DNA of 64,000 nt from Smallanthus sonchifolius (GCA_023525975.1 JAKNSE010000034.1:3038001-3102000); one strand, 5' to 3'. Numbered from the stretch's first letter, positions 23,716-35,900 are shown. Numbers and translations: made by a program. The notes: generated by a model not told the origin, from the sequence alone.

Positions 23716-24705
23716 ATGGACAGGAATCGATACAGATGCCGGAAAGAGAATCCGTCTTTTTCATCCACTTTGCTTGACGTCATCTCCCGATCGATCGATG
23801 ACGACAAGTCGGTGGTTTACAGTAAACCAATGAGGATGAATAGGCAGAGCATTGATGGCTGTTTTCACGTTGATAATCAAATTGCAGATAGGAATATCAG
23901 CGTTCGACGGAAATCAGCTACAGGAATTTCGTCGTCGGAAGTATACGGAATTCCGGCGAGGCCTAGACCTATCCGTACCAGCATTAGCCGTGACGATGAA
24001 TGTGATGTGTATGCTCAAAAGCATAAATCCGACGATCTGCAACCGAATTGCGTTAAAACGAAATCCAGAGCTATGAGGATCTACGGTTACTTGAAGAAAG
24101 GGAAGCATCCGATTTCACCGGGAGGACGGTTAGCGTCGTTTTTAATTTCACTTTTCAGTACGACAAACACGAGGAAATCGAAGATCCAATCGCCTTACAC
24201 CGACGAGGCGATAGTTCATGCAAATAGAAAACCTAAATCTGCGCCAAATGCTTCAACGTCGTCATCAGCGTCTTCATTTTCACGATCGTGTTTGAGCAAA
24301 ACGCCGCCGTCGTCGTCTAGGGCAAAGTTAACCGCCGATATGAAACGGTCGGTGAGGTTTTATCCGTCGAGCGTGATCGTCGATGAACATTCACAGCCGC
24401 TTGGACACAAATCGTTATACGGAGACAGATCTAATACAAATTCAATCAACGGAGAGGTTAAGAAGCATTTGACAGAGAAAAACCGGCATATAGATGGATA
24501 TGTGTTTGATTTTATTAAAAATAATGCTACTAAAGACGATGAAGATGACGACGACGACGAAGCCAGGAGCTACGCTAGCTCCGATCTGTTTGAACTGGAG
24601 CATCTTTCCGCCATTGGAATCGATCCGTGTATGCAAGAGTTACCACTGTATGAAACTACTAGTGTTGATGCCAATAGAGCCATTGCTAATGGTCTCCTTG
24701 TGTGA
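23716..24705 (+). CDS. BIG GRAIN 1-like protein
   Basis: Plant-specific regulator. Rice BIG GRAIN 1 is a plasma-membrane-associated protein that promotes auxin response or transport and grain size; the role here is inferred from similarity. The gene is a single exon of 329 residues. Family blocks appear in order: PSFSSTLLDVISRSID near the N-terminus; RIYGYLKKGKHPISPGGRLA then SFLISLFS in the middle; a Ser-rich RSCLSKTPPSSSRAK; KRSVRFYPSSVIVDE with GHKSLYG; and an acidic tract followed by RSYASSDLFELEHLSAIG. The C-terminus includes ELPLYETTSVDANRAIANGL. I chose the ATG at 23716 because MDRNRYRCRKENPSFSSTLL fits the family start, although an in-frame ATG exists at 23569. There are no breaks. 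Regulation cannot be judged from the flanks. Confidence 0.92.
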   Translation: MDRNRYRCRKENPSFSSTLLDVISRSIDDDKSVVYSKPMRMNRQSIDGCFHVDNQIADRNISVRRKSATGISSSEVYGIPARPRPIRTSISRDDECDVYAQKHKSDDLQPNCVKTKSRAMRIYGYLKKGKHPISPGGRLASFLISLFSTTNTRKSKIQSPYTDEAIVHANRKPKSAPNASTSSSASSFSRSCLSKTPPSSSRAKLTADMKRSVRFYPSSVIVDEHSQPLGHKSLYGDRSNTNSINGEVKKHLTEKNRHIDGYVFDFIKNNATKDDEDDDDDEARSYASSDLFELEHLSAIGIDPCMQELPLYETTSVDANRAIANGLLV

Positions 24706-26897
24706 TGAAGAAGATCATAATTAGCCATAAATAAATAAAATTATTAATTTGTTTAAAATTATTTAAAAAAATGATGAAAAAGGTTTAAGTTTGTTCATAT
24801 ATTTGTAAGATTTAAGTTTGTTGGTGGTGTTAAACTTTTTGGTGTAATTAAATGGACAAATTGAAGTAAAAGCATATGGGGTATGATTTTGAGTTTATTA
24901 GATTGTAGAATTTTGGAGTGAAAGGAAATGATGGATTTGGAGGAGCAAAAGTGGGACATGGATATTTGCTTCTAGTATCAACTTGCATCATGAATCATAC
25001 CATTTGTTAACTTGTGATAAGCCAACTAATTAATTATTATGTCTTTTTTAAAACAAACTATTTCAATTTTAATTGTGTTAGATTAGTATTAGTTAGGATG
25101 ATTTGAAAAATATTTACTTAAATGAGTGTCTTTTGAAAACTTTCTTTTTCTTACTCTTAAATAGAAAAGTTTCTATTTATAAAACTAAAGAAAAAAGTTT
25201 ATAATAAAACTTAAAATAAATATCTTGCTGGATAGTCATATTTTATAAAAAGTTTTTTTTAGACATTTTCTTTAACTTATATGTATAAGTTCGTTTAATC
25301 AATGAATGAGCATTATCAAAGGTCATTCAATTAATAAATGAATATGAACAAGAACTTATGCTTGATTAATTAAATGAACTTTCGTTTACGAATAACCACA
25401 TGTGTACAAATTTAGGTGAAATAAAAAAATATTTGTGAAAAACTAAAAACATTTCTATTCTAAAAACACATTTCGATAAAAAGTAAAGAAAACGTTTGTA
25501 AAAGAATTATAAAACATTTAAGCAAACTATTTAAAAACTCACGATCCAAAAAAATATATATTTTTTTGTAAATTTATTATAATTTCTTTTAACTCTTTTT
25601 AAAGAACATTTCCTTTAAATAGAAATTTTTTTATATAGTAAGCTCACGAATGAGAAAAAGAAAGTTTTTTTAACTTGATAAATATTTTTTAAATCATTTA
25701 TTTTAATAAATAAGTATTTTACTAACACTAAACTTTGATAAACAATGAGAATAGGCAAGTGTTTGATGCATACACAATTAGTCTGAATATATATATTTTT
25801 AATATCAAATTCTGATCACACGTTTAATTTTATCTTACTTTAATTTAATCCCTAAAAGTCAAACATCATATTAAATATAATAAATATTTGGTTATGATTT
25901 GGTTTTTTAGTTTACACACTTAAAAGTTGTTTACATTTGATTTATTTCACATATATATATATATATATAGGAAGAACGGATATTTTAGAACTTTTATATA
26001 TTATGAGAACTTAAAAGAATTTATTTAATTCATAAATCAAAAGTAATCAATGGTTTAAATGTAATGATGATATTTAGATAAATAATTGAAACTTTCTTAA
26101 CTAAAAACATCATAAAAGGAGAAAAAGAGACAAAATATTTGGTATCTTTTTGTAACTACCCTTCAAGGGGATATGTTTTAGAATCATTAACGTATTTAAT
26201 TTGTGAATATAATCACTTCTCACGACAAGCTTGAAGCTTGGAATGGAAAGTACGTAATATGGCCATGAAGAAATTTTAATTGAAATTCTTGTTACTTCAA
26301 GTAATTCTGATTTAAGAAAATAATTTTATCTTTTTGTTATTATCTTTGCTTTACAATTTAACTATATATAATAATATGTTTCGAAGACTCTAACGCTAAC
26401 CGGTGTGGTTCACGATTCACCGCGGAGAGGCCTATGTGATCAGCAGTAAACACACACCCCCACCCAATTCACAATGCCGCTAGAAAGATGGAGCACGTGC
26501 GGAACTTCCACGCCCAAACTCACACTAACAACTAGACTAAAAAAATAAAAAATACCGTTATTCAATGACTATTTAAAAAATATATATTTTTAAACTATAA
26601 ATAACTCATTCATTTAACATTTTTTTCACACAAATATGTTTAAAATTAAGTTATGTAATTTTATTTTATAGTTATTTTAAAATTTTAATATATGTAATTT
26701 TATTTTAATTATTTTAAATTTTAATTTATGTTGTTTTATTTTTAGTTATTTGAAGTTTTAATTTATATAGTTTTATTTTTAGTTATTTTAATGTAATGTA
26801 ATGTTTTTTTATATTAAATATATATATTTAATTTTAATTATATTAATTATATTTTAATATTACAAACATTTTTATAGAGCTATGACCTCGACATTGA
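24706..26897. other. Very AT-rich intergenic stretch
   Basis: No gene is recognised. An (AT)n microsatellite lies at about 25952-25970. A short GC-richer patch at 26395-26520 has no sustained frame. The part at 26530-26880 is nearly pure A/T with repeated TTTAATTTATG-like units. Confidence 0.35.
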
Positions 26898-26957
26898 TTG
26901 GGCTGCGTATGATCCATACGTCACTCATTCTCGAGACCATATGACACGTATAAATGG
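26898..26957. repeat. Left arm of a palindrome split by a retrotransposon
   Basis: TTGGGCTGCGTATGATCC onward is the inverted counterpart of 34812-34850 (ending GGGTCATACGCAGCCCAA). The two arms would be nearly adjacent without the LTR element between them. The last five bases, AATGG, are the target duplication. Confidence 0.75.
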
Positions 26958-29616
26958 TGTAACATTCTTGATTTTCCGACCCTATTTTAATTTATTTTAA
27001 CTAATAAAATAACAACACGATATTGAATCATATACTTGTTCAACCCTACACCTCATTAATCGTTAGCCGATCGTATTCAATTCAAATATTTAGAACTCAT
27101 AATCATGTGGTAACACCTCTTAGAGTTAATCCAGTTAGTAATCCCGTTAGGTGTTCTGTTAAATCCTAACCAAGCTAATTCTGTCAAAGCTGAAGTTGCA
27201 AGGGCTGATTTTGTAAATAACCAGAAACCCTAGTAGGCACAGTCGCACCACGTTTTGGCACGGTCGCGCCTCATCTTGGCACGGTCGCGCCTCTTATAGG
27301 CACGGTCGCGCCTCACATCAGTTGAAACGTAAATACAGCCTTTAAACGCAAAATCGTTTGAATTCGTAACCGTTTCTCACATTAACAAACCCGGTTAAAG
27401 GTTTTAATCATTTTATTTACAACACATAAACCCAATTGATCGATTCAAATTATAACCGTCAAAACCCTTCATGTGGCCATCGATTTCAAGATTTTGGTTG
27501 CAATCCTCTCAAACAAACTACACAAATACATCATTCGATCCTCCCTAAACCTCCAGAACACATTGAGTTAGCCGGAGTTGCAGCAGAAAGCGTCGGAGAT
27601 CAAACCGTTGTCGCCGGAACTCGTTTCTACCGAACGCTATCAATACATCATTCTTCCGGGTAATTGAAACCTCCTACATCTTAGTTTTAGTCTATAGATC
27701 AAAAGCCCCAACATAAATTGGGCTTACAATAACGAATGTAACATGAACCCGAATATAGAGTTCATTCTAAAACGGTTTAATCAAATCCTACTATGGACAT
27801 GTTTTAAATGCAATTAAACTATACCAATAGACTCGTAATCACCTAATGGATGAAAGCCCTAAGGTTTCCAGTATTGATATCATAAGAATTAGACAATTCG
27901 TCTCTGTTTTGAATCAGACACGGTCGCGCTAGTCTTCTAGCGCGGTCGTGCCCCATGAAGACACGGTCGCGCGTCTCCAAGCGCGGTCGTGCCTCACCCT
28001 CTGACCCGGGCGTGCCTCTTGGCTAGACCTGGTCGTGCTATCAGAACCCTAGACACGGTCGTGCCTGGCCCAGGCATGGTCGTGCCTAGTGAGCAGCCTG
28101 TTGTGTCTTCTGTTTGATTAACACGGTCGCACCCTTGCCTACGCGGTCGCGCCCGTGGTCCTAGCACGATCGTGCCTTGCCCCGGGCACGGTCGTGTGTG
28201 TGAGAAAATCTTGTCAGAATGCTTAATTTTATATTTTTAAAAACAATAAGTATTCCAAATTAATTTTTAAATAAAAATAATTAATTTTATAAAGATTTGG
28301 ATTAACTTTATTTAAAAGATCCAAATTCTTATTTCTAAATAAATAGAAGTTAATTGTTATAACCTACAAAATTAAATTTATATTTATTATTAAACTCTAC
28401 ACATAAATATTAGTTACACAACTTATTTACTCATCTTTATAAAAATAGCGTAAATATTATTTATTAAATTTATATTTAATATAATACACCCACTATATTT
28501 TTATAACTAAATGAATAAGTTACATACCTTTATAAATAAATAAATAAAGTAATAATTATTTATTTAATTTATATTTAAACAAAATTGGTTATTTAGGCCA
28601 CACTTAAATAAACCGAATAATTACATTAATTTGTAACTAGAATAATTAAATAATAATTATTTGATTTAATTATTCAAATACAAACCCTAATTTAAAAACA
28701 TTTTAAACCATTCATTTCAAATTGCTTCCATTTTATTCAACACCTACACAACCTTTTTTTCATAATTCGTCACGAACTCATTATATAATTCCTTATACTC
28801 ATATCCATTGAAACCCTAGACTTTGAGTTAGACATTTTATTAATTCATGTTCACACGCAATACACTTTAGGTTAACGTTGTGCGTTACAAGGATCACGAT
28901 ACTACCTAGTCTCTCTTGTCAGCTACGCCTTTGAATCATGTGAGTATTACATAGCCCCTTTTACTCTTTTACACTTTTTGGGGTGGAACATGAACAATAT
29001 ACAATCTATTGCTTACATTTACACAAACTACACAAGTACAAATCCTCTTTACATTCATGTGTGCAAATTTGAGCTTTATGCTTGAGTACTAGTTGTGCTA
29101 ACTTTTGTATGCTATTTATGTGCAATCATTAACTATTCAAGCCGACGGTAAACAATGATAGATCTATTGAGTCTGACAAACCAACCCAGATTGGGGTGAT
29201 TGTTACCGACAACACAATTTTGCATGCTAGTTACAAAGGTTTGATTGTACTTGGTTACACAATAGTTGCTCTCCATAAATGCCTTATTTTATCATGTTAT
29301 GTAAGGATTTGTTTATTTACAATCTATATGCTATCTATATACAAACCTGTGTATGCTCACCAACTTTTTAGTTGACCTTATTTTATTCATGTTTCAGGTG
29401 CTATCATATGAGTTTGATCAAGACATGTTACACATAGGCTTTGGACTTAGTTAATTTTAATTCGAAAACAAATTGTATTTCATTATATACTTTGGAATTG
29501 ATTCATGTTTGTTTGAATGGAAATGGATTTAATATATTACAATTTAGTCAACCTTGAGCTCACGAACAGTCTACATGTCCCGCCCCGATGATTCCGCCGT
29601 CGGTTGGGGTGTGACA
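26958..29616 (+). repeat. 5' LTR (2,659 bp) with CpG-rich short arrays
   Basis: The LTR starts TGTAACATTC and ends TGTGACA. Two blocks of a roughly 20-bp CpG-rich motif built on GGCACGGTCGCGCC lie at about 27238-27315 and 27917-28200, in otherwise AT-rich sequence. Only part of the second block is present in the 3' LTR. Confidence 0.85.
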
Positions 29617-29619
29617 GAT

Positions 29620-29637
29620 TGGTATCAGAGCCAGGTT
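29620..29637 (+). promoter_or_regulatory. Primer-binding site of the LTR element
   Basis: TGGTATCAGAGCCAGGTT starts three bases after the 5' LTR. Its TGGTATCAGAGC core is the usual complement of the plant initiator methionine tRNA 3' end, used to prime reverse transcription. Confidence 0.85.
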
Positions 29638-30521
29638 AAAGGGAACTAGGTTATTAGACACCCTTGACCTAGACTATAACTTTAGGACACCCATACAATG
29701 CCATGCTACTACATGTTACATTATTAGTTCTTGTGTAAATATTTTTACATGCTATCATAAGTATTTACACTACGTGATACGATACATAATGACTTATGTG
29801 TCACACTACTTGATAACTTTTGTGCTTACACTCATTACCATCTACATGCTATATAATTATTATTTTTTTGTGAATATTCTTATATGTTATACTATATAAT
29901 AACATCATATGATACAATACTTAATAATCTATGTGTCACATTACCTGTCAACTTTTTCTCTTATTCATTGTTACCTATTTAATTTATTTAAAAGTGCTAT
30001 CCTAAGTTTTCACACACACTCATACACACTTAGTTTTTCATGCACCCCTAAACTCACATACATAATACCACACCTCTTGTGAACAACAAATTTTTAAACT
30101 ATTGGGCCTAATGTCCATCAATAATAAACTAAGAAGTCCATCTATCCTCCAAGAAGCAAAAGCCCACTGAAATGCATAAACCTTACTTTCGGGCCACAAG
30201 GCCCAGTTCACAACAATTCTCATCATGACCATGAGCCCAACAATAGTGTTATTAATACATGATGGCTGGAAGAGTGTGTAGGCCCATGAGGGATTCTGGC
30301 TAAGGAAAGATAGGGTACTTAAGTGTGTCCTAGTGACCCACCCCTCTTTCTTGGGAATTCTCCTAAGGGATACACTACTTATAGGTCAAGTGTACTCCTA
30401 AAATACTATTGTGAAGACTCGGCGTTATGACTTGTCAAACTCTAAACCTATGAAAATTCCTATATTTGACACTCAGTATTTTATTATCGCTTACAACCTT
30501 TCCATTGTTTTCCTGCTAAGC

Positions 30522-31118
30522 ATGGACTCCTACTCTCCTACCTCCCCGGTATACCGTCCCGAAGAAGAGTCTGATTGGGAAGAAGACATCGGATCACCCG
30601 TGCATCGATCACCAACACCCGCAGCTGCTAGACCAAGGTTTGATGTAAGGGCAGATTAGATTAGGAACACCGGCCCAAGACTTCGAACACATGGATCACC
30701 CGCACCCAGAAACCCGTATCAGACACCCCATCTCCACAATCAGTTACCACCCCCACTAAGAGACCCATATCTAATGCCCGACCCGTATCACTCTAATTCT
30801 TAGGTAGGGCATATCATGGCACTCACTAGTACTATCGAAATTCCAATCAATGACACGCACCGATATGTAAGGACCTCAGAATTTGAGAGGCAAAGAATGG
30901 AGCAAGGGGTAATGCACGACTTGCAAGGACAAAAAATGGATGGCCTCGCAAACCAATTAGGGTACCAAAAGGAATTAACCTCCATCCTCGAAAAAGAAAT
31001 ACTGGAGCATCGCACGGAGACGGCTAAAGCTGAAGCCAGATCGGCTACTCGAGTGACCATAGCGATGCTCATCTTGGTGATTATCTTCTTCCTAGTGGAA
31101 AGCTACCAGAGACGTTAG
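30522..31118 (+). pseudogene. Unrecognised frame: acidic/Pro-rich, coiled coil, C-terminal membrane anchor
   Basis: One reading frame of about 198 codons is interrupted only by TAG at 30657-30659 and 30801-30803. The N-terminus MDSYSPTSPVYRPEEESDWE is acidic and followed by a Pro/Arg/His-rich region. The last 100 residues (from MALTSTIEIPINDTHRYVRT at 30816) are charged and probably coiled-coil (FERQRMEQGVMHDLQGQ, KELTSILEKEILEHRTETAK). They end with a hydrophobic segment, VTIAMLILVIIFFLV, and ESYQRR, like a tail anchor. Both stops could be CAG-to-TAG changes. It does not resemble gag or pol, and I do not recognise it. It is the only substantial frame in this non-autonomous retrotransposon, so it may be a conserved accessory protein or a captured host gene. 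The function is unknown. Confidence 0.5.
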
Positions 31119-32356
31119 GAGAAATTTCTATTTATTGTCTTTAAGATTTTCGGTTTGAGAACCATTTCCCTATGTTTTGAGTAATGTTTAACATTTCAGC
31201 ATTTAATCAATATTTCAACTCTGAAGTTATTATTCATTGATTTGACCCGTTGAGTGTGAATTACACCCATCATATTTTCATCAAAATTTCTCAAGTATCA
31301 TTCAATACGATTTAGTACACTACCAACAATCTCCTTCATAAACAAATCATCCTATTGTTCGATTTAAACAAAACCTCGATATCTTGTTCAAACAAAATGT
31401 TTATCAAACTTTTAGATAGTATCAAAAACATAAATCTCTCATAAAACTTTCCACCTGATAAGGAAAGTTAATACAATCGATCTTATAAAAAATAAATAAA
31501 TAAATAAATAAATATTATTTCGAATTGATAAATAATTATGGTTTTCCTCATTAAAGTAAATATTTCTAAACCCTGGCTAAATTAATATACGACTGCTTGT
31601 TTAGCCAATAATTTCGCTTAAAAATATTCTCTTATTAATAGTTGAAAATTTAAATTAAAAGATTTTTCTCATAAATTGTCTAATTATTTAAATTATGTGA
31701 TCCAATGGTTTCACTACTTTATATATCTACAATCAAGAATAATTTACCACTTCCTATTTTCAAACAAAGATCAATAATTGTAAACACATCTCCCCGAATA
31801 TTTTCAGAACCTCCTCGTTACCTTTCACTTGTCACTTCAAGAGACGATCGTACAGTGTAAACGTTAACCCCCCCCCATCAACCTCAATGAGACTTAAGAG
31901 CTACAACCTAACTACCACATTATACAGGAACGCCAAACAACACGCTTGTCCGCAACACTCGATCACATGCAAAACCCGTTAGTATACATCACACACGAAG
32001 TCCAACAACTTACGTATACACGTTCACAATATACCCAACGCAACCACATGGTACATGAAACTCAATTATTCTCAATATACCCAATGCTACACAAATTACA
32101 TAATACAAGAAACTAGTTTGCCTACAAATCACAATTTACTGGATTGATCACATAACACACGAAACATGTTTATTTACAATACACATGCTACCTGATTGAG
32201 CACATAATACACGAAACTTAGTTGTTTTCGATATACGTGATACATAACAATTGTTTGATTGATACATAATTCTAGATTGACCACATTAAACATGAAACTC
32301 ATTTAGTTACAAAGTACATCATACTAAACTGTACACATTATGCAATATACATGATG

Positions 32357-32570
32357 CTAAGTTGTCAACTCCATACATGAAATTCATTTCCTACAATACA
32401 CATGATGCTTTGTTATTTACATTACACGTGAGAGCATATTGATTTACAAAATACATGATGCTAAGTTGTCAACGCCATACATGAAATTCATTTCCTATAA
32501 TACATGTGATACTATGTTGTTTACATTACACGTGAGAGCTCATTGATTTACAAAATACATAATGCTAGCT
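32357..32570. repeat. Tandem duplication of ~105 bp inside the LTR element
   Basis: Two adjacent units begin CTAAGTTGTCAACTCCATAC and CTAAGTTGTCAACGCCATAC and share long near-identical runs. The wider stretch 31980-32660 consists of weaker repeats built on ACATGAAACTCATT-like motifs. No coding is seen between 31119 and 33135. Confidence 0.75.
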
Positions 32571-33135
32571 GTTCATGCTACACAAGAGACTTGTGTGTTT
32601 ACTTTATACATGAAACGAAATTGCTTACAATTCTTACAATTGATTGATTACTATATACACAAGACATGGTCATGCACTTTGTTCACCAAAGTTGAAGACC
32701 ATAATACATGGAAACGACTCGGGGTTTGACGTATTCTTGATCAAACACGAGCAAACTAAGAAACTTTAAGTTATTCTACTTTACTACTCTTTGGGTGCGA
32801 ACTGATCTGATTTAGGACATAGTTACTTATTAGCGAATTTTATGAGAAAATAATGGACATGAACGGAGTAAAATTTTGCCCCCCTTGACCCGCACACAAC
32901 GGAAAGATCTATACGGACCATGCGATGATTTGAGTAATTACGGGTGCACACGGAATTATGAAAATCAGCGCATGGAAAACATAGTGAAATTTTGTCGTGT
33001 GTGGTGACCTAAAACTTATCATAATATGTAACAACGAAACTAATGTGATATGACAAGGGCATGGTGGATACGCTGATGGTACTTCCTATATATAAGTGTC
33101 CTATAATATTATCAGAAGTAGCGTTGCTCATGTCA

Positions 33136-34806
33136 CGTGCCCCATGAAGACACGGTCGCGCGTCTCCAAGCGCGGTCGTGCCTCACCCTCTGACCCGGGC
33201 GTGCCTCTTGGCTAGACCTGGTCGTGCTATCAGAACCCTAGACACGGTCGTGCCTGGCCCAGGCACGGTCGTGCCTAGTGAGCAGCCTTGTTGTGTCTTC
33301 TGTTTGATCAACACGGTCGCACCCTTGCCAATGCGGTCGCGCCCGTGGTCTTAGCACGATCGTGCCTTGCCCCGGGCACGGTCGTGTGTGTGAGAAAATC
33401 TTGTCAGAATGCTTAATTTTATATTTTTAAAAACAATAAGTATTCCAAATTAATTTTTAAATAAAAATAATTAATTTTATAAAGATTTGGATTAACTTTA
33501 TTTAAAAGATCCAAATTCTTATTTCTAAATAAATAGAACTTAATTATTATAACCTACAAAAATAAATTTATATTTATTATTAAACTCTACACATAAATAT
33601 TAGTTACACAACTTATTTACTCATCTTTATAAAAATAGCGTAAAGATTATTTATTAAATTTATATTTAATATAATACACCCACTATATTTTTATAACTAA
33701 ATGAATAAGTTACATACCTTTATAAATAAATAAATAAAGTAATAATTATTTATTTAATTTATATTTAAACAAAATTGGTTATTTAGGCCACACTTAAATA
33801 AACCGAATAATTACATTAATTTGTAACTAGAATAATTAAATAATAATTATTTGATTTAATTATTCAAATCCAAACTCTAATTTAAAAACATTTTAAATCA
33901 TTCATTTCAAATTGCTTCCATTTTATTCAACACCTACACAACCTTTTTTTCATAATTTGTCACGAACTCATTATATAATTCCTTATACTCATATCCATTG
34001 AAACCCTAGACTTTGAGTTAGACATTTTATTAATTCATGTTCACACGCAATACACTTTAGGTTAACGTTGTGCGTTACAAGGATCACGATACTACCTAGT
34101 CTCTCTTGTCAGCTACGCCTTTGAATCATGTGAGTATTACATAGCCCCTTTTACTCTTTTACACTTTTTGGGATGGAACATGAACAATATACAATCTATT
34201 GCTTACATTTACACAAACTACACAAGTACAAATCCTCTTTACATTCATGTGTGCAAATTTGAGCTTTATGCTTGAGTACTAGTTGTGCTAACTTTTGTAT
34301 GCTATTTATGTGCAATCATTAACTATTCAAGCCGACGGTAAACAATGATAGATCTATTGAGTCTGACAAACCCACCCAGATTGGGGTGATTGTTACCGAC
34401 AACACAATTTTGCGTGCTAGTTACAAAGGTTTGATTGTACTTGGTTACACAATAGTTGCTCTCCATAAATGCCTTATTTTATCATGTTATGTAAGGATTT
34501 GTTTATTTACAATCTATATGCTATCTATATACAAACCTGTGTATGCTCACCAACTTTTTAGTTGACCTTATTTTATTCATGTTTCAGGTGCTATCATATG
34601 AGTTTGATCAAGACATGTTACACATAGGCTTTGGACTTAGTTAATTTTAATTCGAAAACAAATTGTATTTCATTATGTACTTTGGAATTGATTCATGTTT
34701 GTTTGAATGGAAATGGATTTAATATATTACAATTTAGTCAACCTTGAGCTCACGAACAGTCTACATGTCCCGCCCCGATGATTCCGTCGTCGGTTGGGGT
34801 GTGACA
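33136..34806 (+). repeat. Truncated 3' LTR (1,671 bp)
   Basis: This is nearly identical to 27947-29616 but lacks the first ~990 bases of the LTR. The break falls inside the GGTCGTGCC-type array, consistent with deletion by recombination at short repeats. The polypurine tract that should precede the LTR is missing with it. Confidence 0.85.
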
Positions 34807-34811
34807 AATGG

Positions 34812-34850
34812 TCTCGGGAATGGATGGCATATGGGTCATACGCAGCCCAA
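34812..34850. repeat. Right arm of the split palindrome
   Basis: TCTCGGGAATGGATGGCATA through TACGCAGCCCAA pairs with 26898-26944. It begins immediately after the retrotransposon's target duplication. Confidence 0.7.
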
Positions 34851-35545
34851 TGCATTGCCTGTTTATATTCTTCTTCAACAGACAAACTATACGTCACGTA
34901 CAGGGCTACACTACTTTTTTGTTCAGAATTATTGAGATCGGCCCACTAGGTTTATTTCATGTTAGTTATAGTATTTGGGCCCCTCCTAATCCATACCAAA
35001 AGCCCATATCTGTTCCACAAATCCACAAAAAAAGTAGTTTTTTTATGTGTAGTATTTTCAACCCCTCTAAATTAACTGTTTAACTTTCGCCACTGATTAT
35101 CATATACCAAGCTGATTCGAAACCCTAAGAAATACTCTTTGTGATCTGATTATTCTCGAGCCATTTACATTCCTATTATTTACTTTTCTGTTATTTACTT
35201 TACCGTCATTTACTTTTCTGTCATTTATTTTTCTGCTTCACAAGCACACAATTCACTAATTAAACCGGCTAAACGATAACAAAAGTTGAGTATTGGAACT
35301 CGACCGTGTCCACTGATTCGATAATTGGTTCTTACCTAAACTATATTACGTTGCGAAACGTACACTTGTCTATTATGTGTGTTTTGAGTTTGAGTATTTA
35401 TCATTTAAAACATGATCTCATGAAACCTTTTGTAAAACAAATATATATGTTTATATATTAAACACACGCCGCCATCAATAGGCCTATATGTGGCGTATAG
35501 TTCTTAATGAAGAAGAAAACCAGTCAGTCTCGTATGGTCTTGGGT
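34851..35545. other. Intergenic stretch, no gene recognised
   Basis: A few short open frames exist without recognisable domains. The part at 35160-35240 has repeated ATTTACTTTTCTGT-like units. From 35460 the CGTATAG-type repeat region starts. Confidence 0.3.
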
Positions 35546-35646
35546 GGCGTATGACCTATGCTCCACCCATTACCGAGACCATACGACACGTGTAAGGCTA
35601 TACATGTCGTATGGTCTCGGGAATGGGCGGCGTATAGGTCATACGC
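35546..35646. repeat. Near-perfect ~100-bp palindrome
   Basis: Left arm GGCGTATGACCTATGCTCCA onward and right arm ending GGCGTATAGGTCATACGC are inverted copies with few mismatches around AAGG. The inner part, GAGACCATACGACACGTGTA, mirrors TACATGTCGTATGGTCTC. It shares the GAGACCATA and CGTATGACC blocks with the split palindrome at 26898/34812, so both belong to one family. Confidence 0.85.
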
Positions 35647-35762
35647 AACTCAAACACTTGCAACTCAAAAAATTCCTATAATCCACGTATAGTCTTATAC
35701 TCCACGTATAAGCATATGAAAATAAAAAAAAAGCCAACTTTAGAGATAAAAATTTTATAGAG

Positions 35763-35900
35763 TCTATACGTCTCGTATAGCCCTATCGAGACGTATAGAC
35801 CAGCCGCCAGACAATTCCTGTCACATGCAACTATGACTTTTAAGAATAGGGTCTATACGTTTCGTACAAACCTATACGAGACATATAGGTGGCATCGAGG
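35763..35900. repeat. Two further short CGTATAG hairpins
   Basis: GTCTATACGTCTCGTATAG and ATCGAGACGTATAGAC (35763-35801) form a hairpin with arms of about 16-19 bases. A looser copy, GTCTATACGTTTCGTAC with CCTATACGAGACATATAG, follows at about 35850-35890. Confidence 0.7.

Larger units (their letters stand above)
26958..34806 (+). mobile_element. Large non-autonomous LTR retrotransposon (LARD-like)
   Basis: The 7,849-bp element is bounded by TGTAACATTC and GGTGTGACA and flanked by AATGG duplications (26953-26957, 34807-34811). The 5' LTR is 26958-29616. A primer-binding site like initiator Met-tRNA follows. The 3' LTR is a truncated copy (33136-34806) differing from its partner at only scattered positions, so insertion was fairly recent. 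The 3.5-kb internal part has no gag, protease, reverse transcriptase or integrase that I can see. Instead it has one small frame (30522-31118) and degenerate repeats. It must depend on an autonomous partner, probably Gypsy-type from the LTR size and TGGTATCAGAGCC site; that superfamily call is an inference. Confidence 0.85.

Noticed and set aside
27238..28200. Regularly spaced short repeats as a CRISPR array
   Set aside because: Units are degenerate, spacing varies, and they lie in the LTR of a plant retrotransposon.
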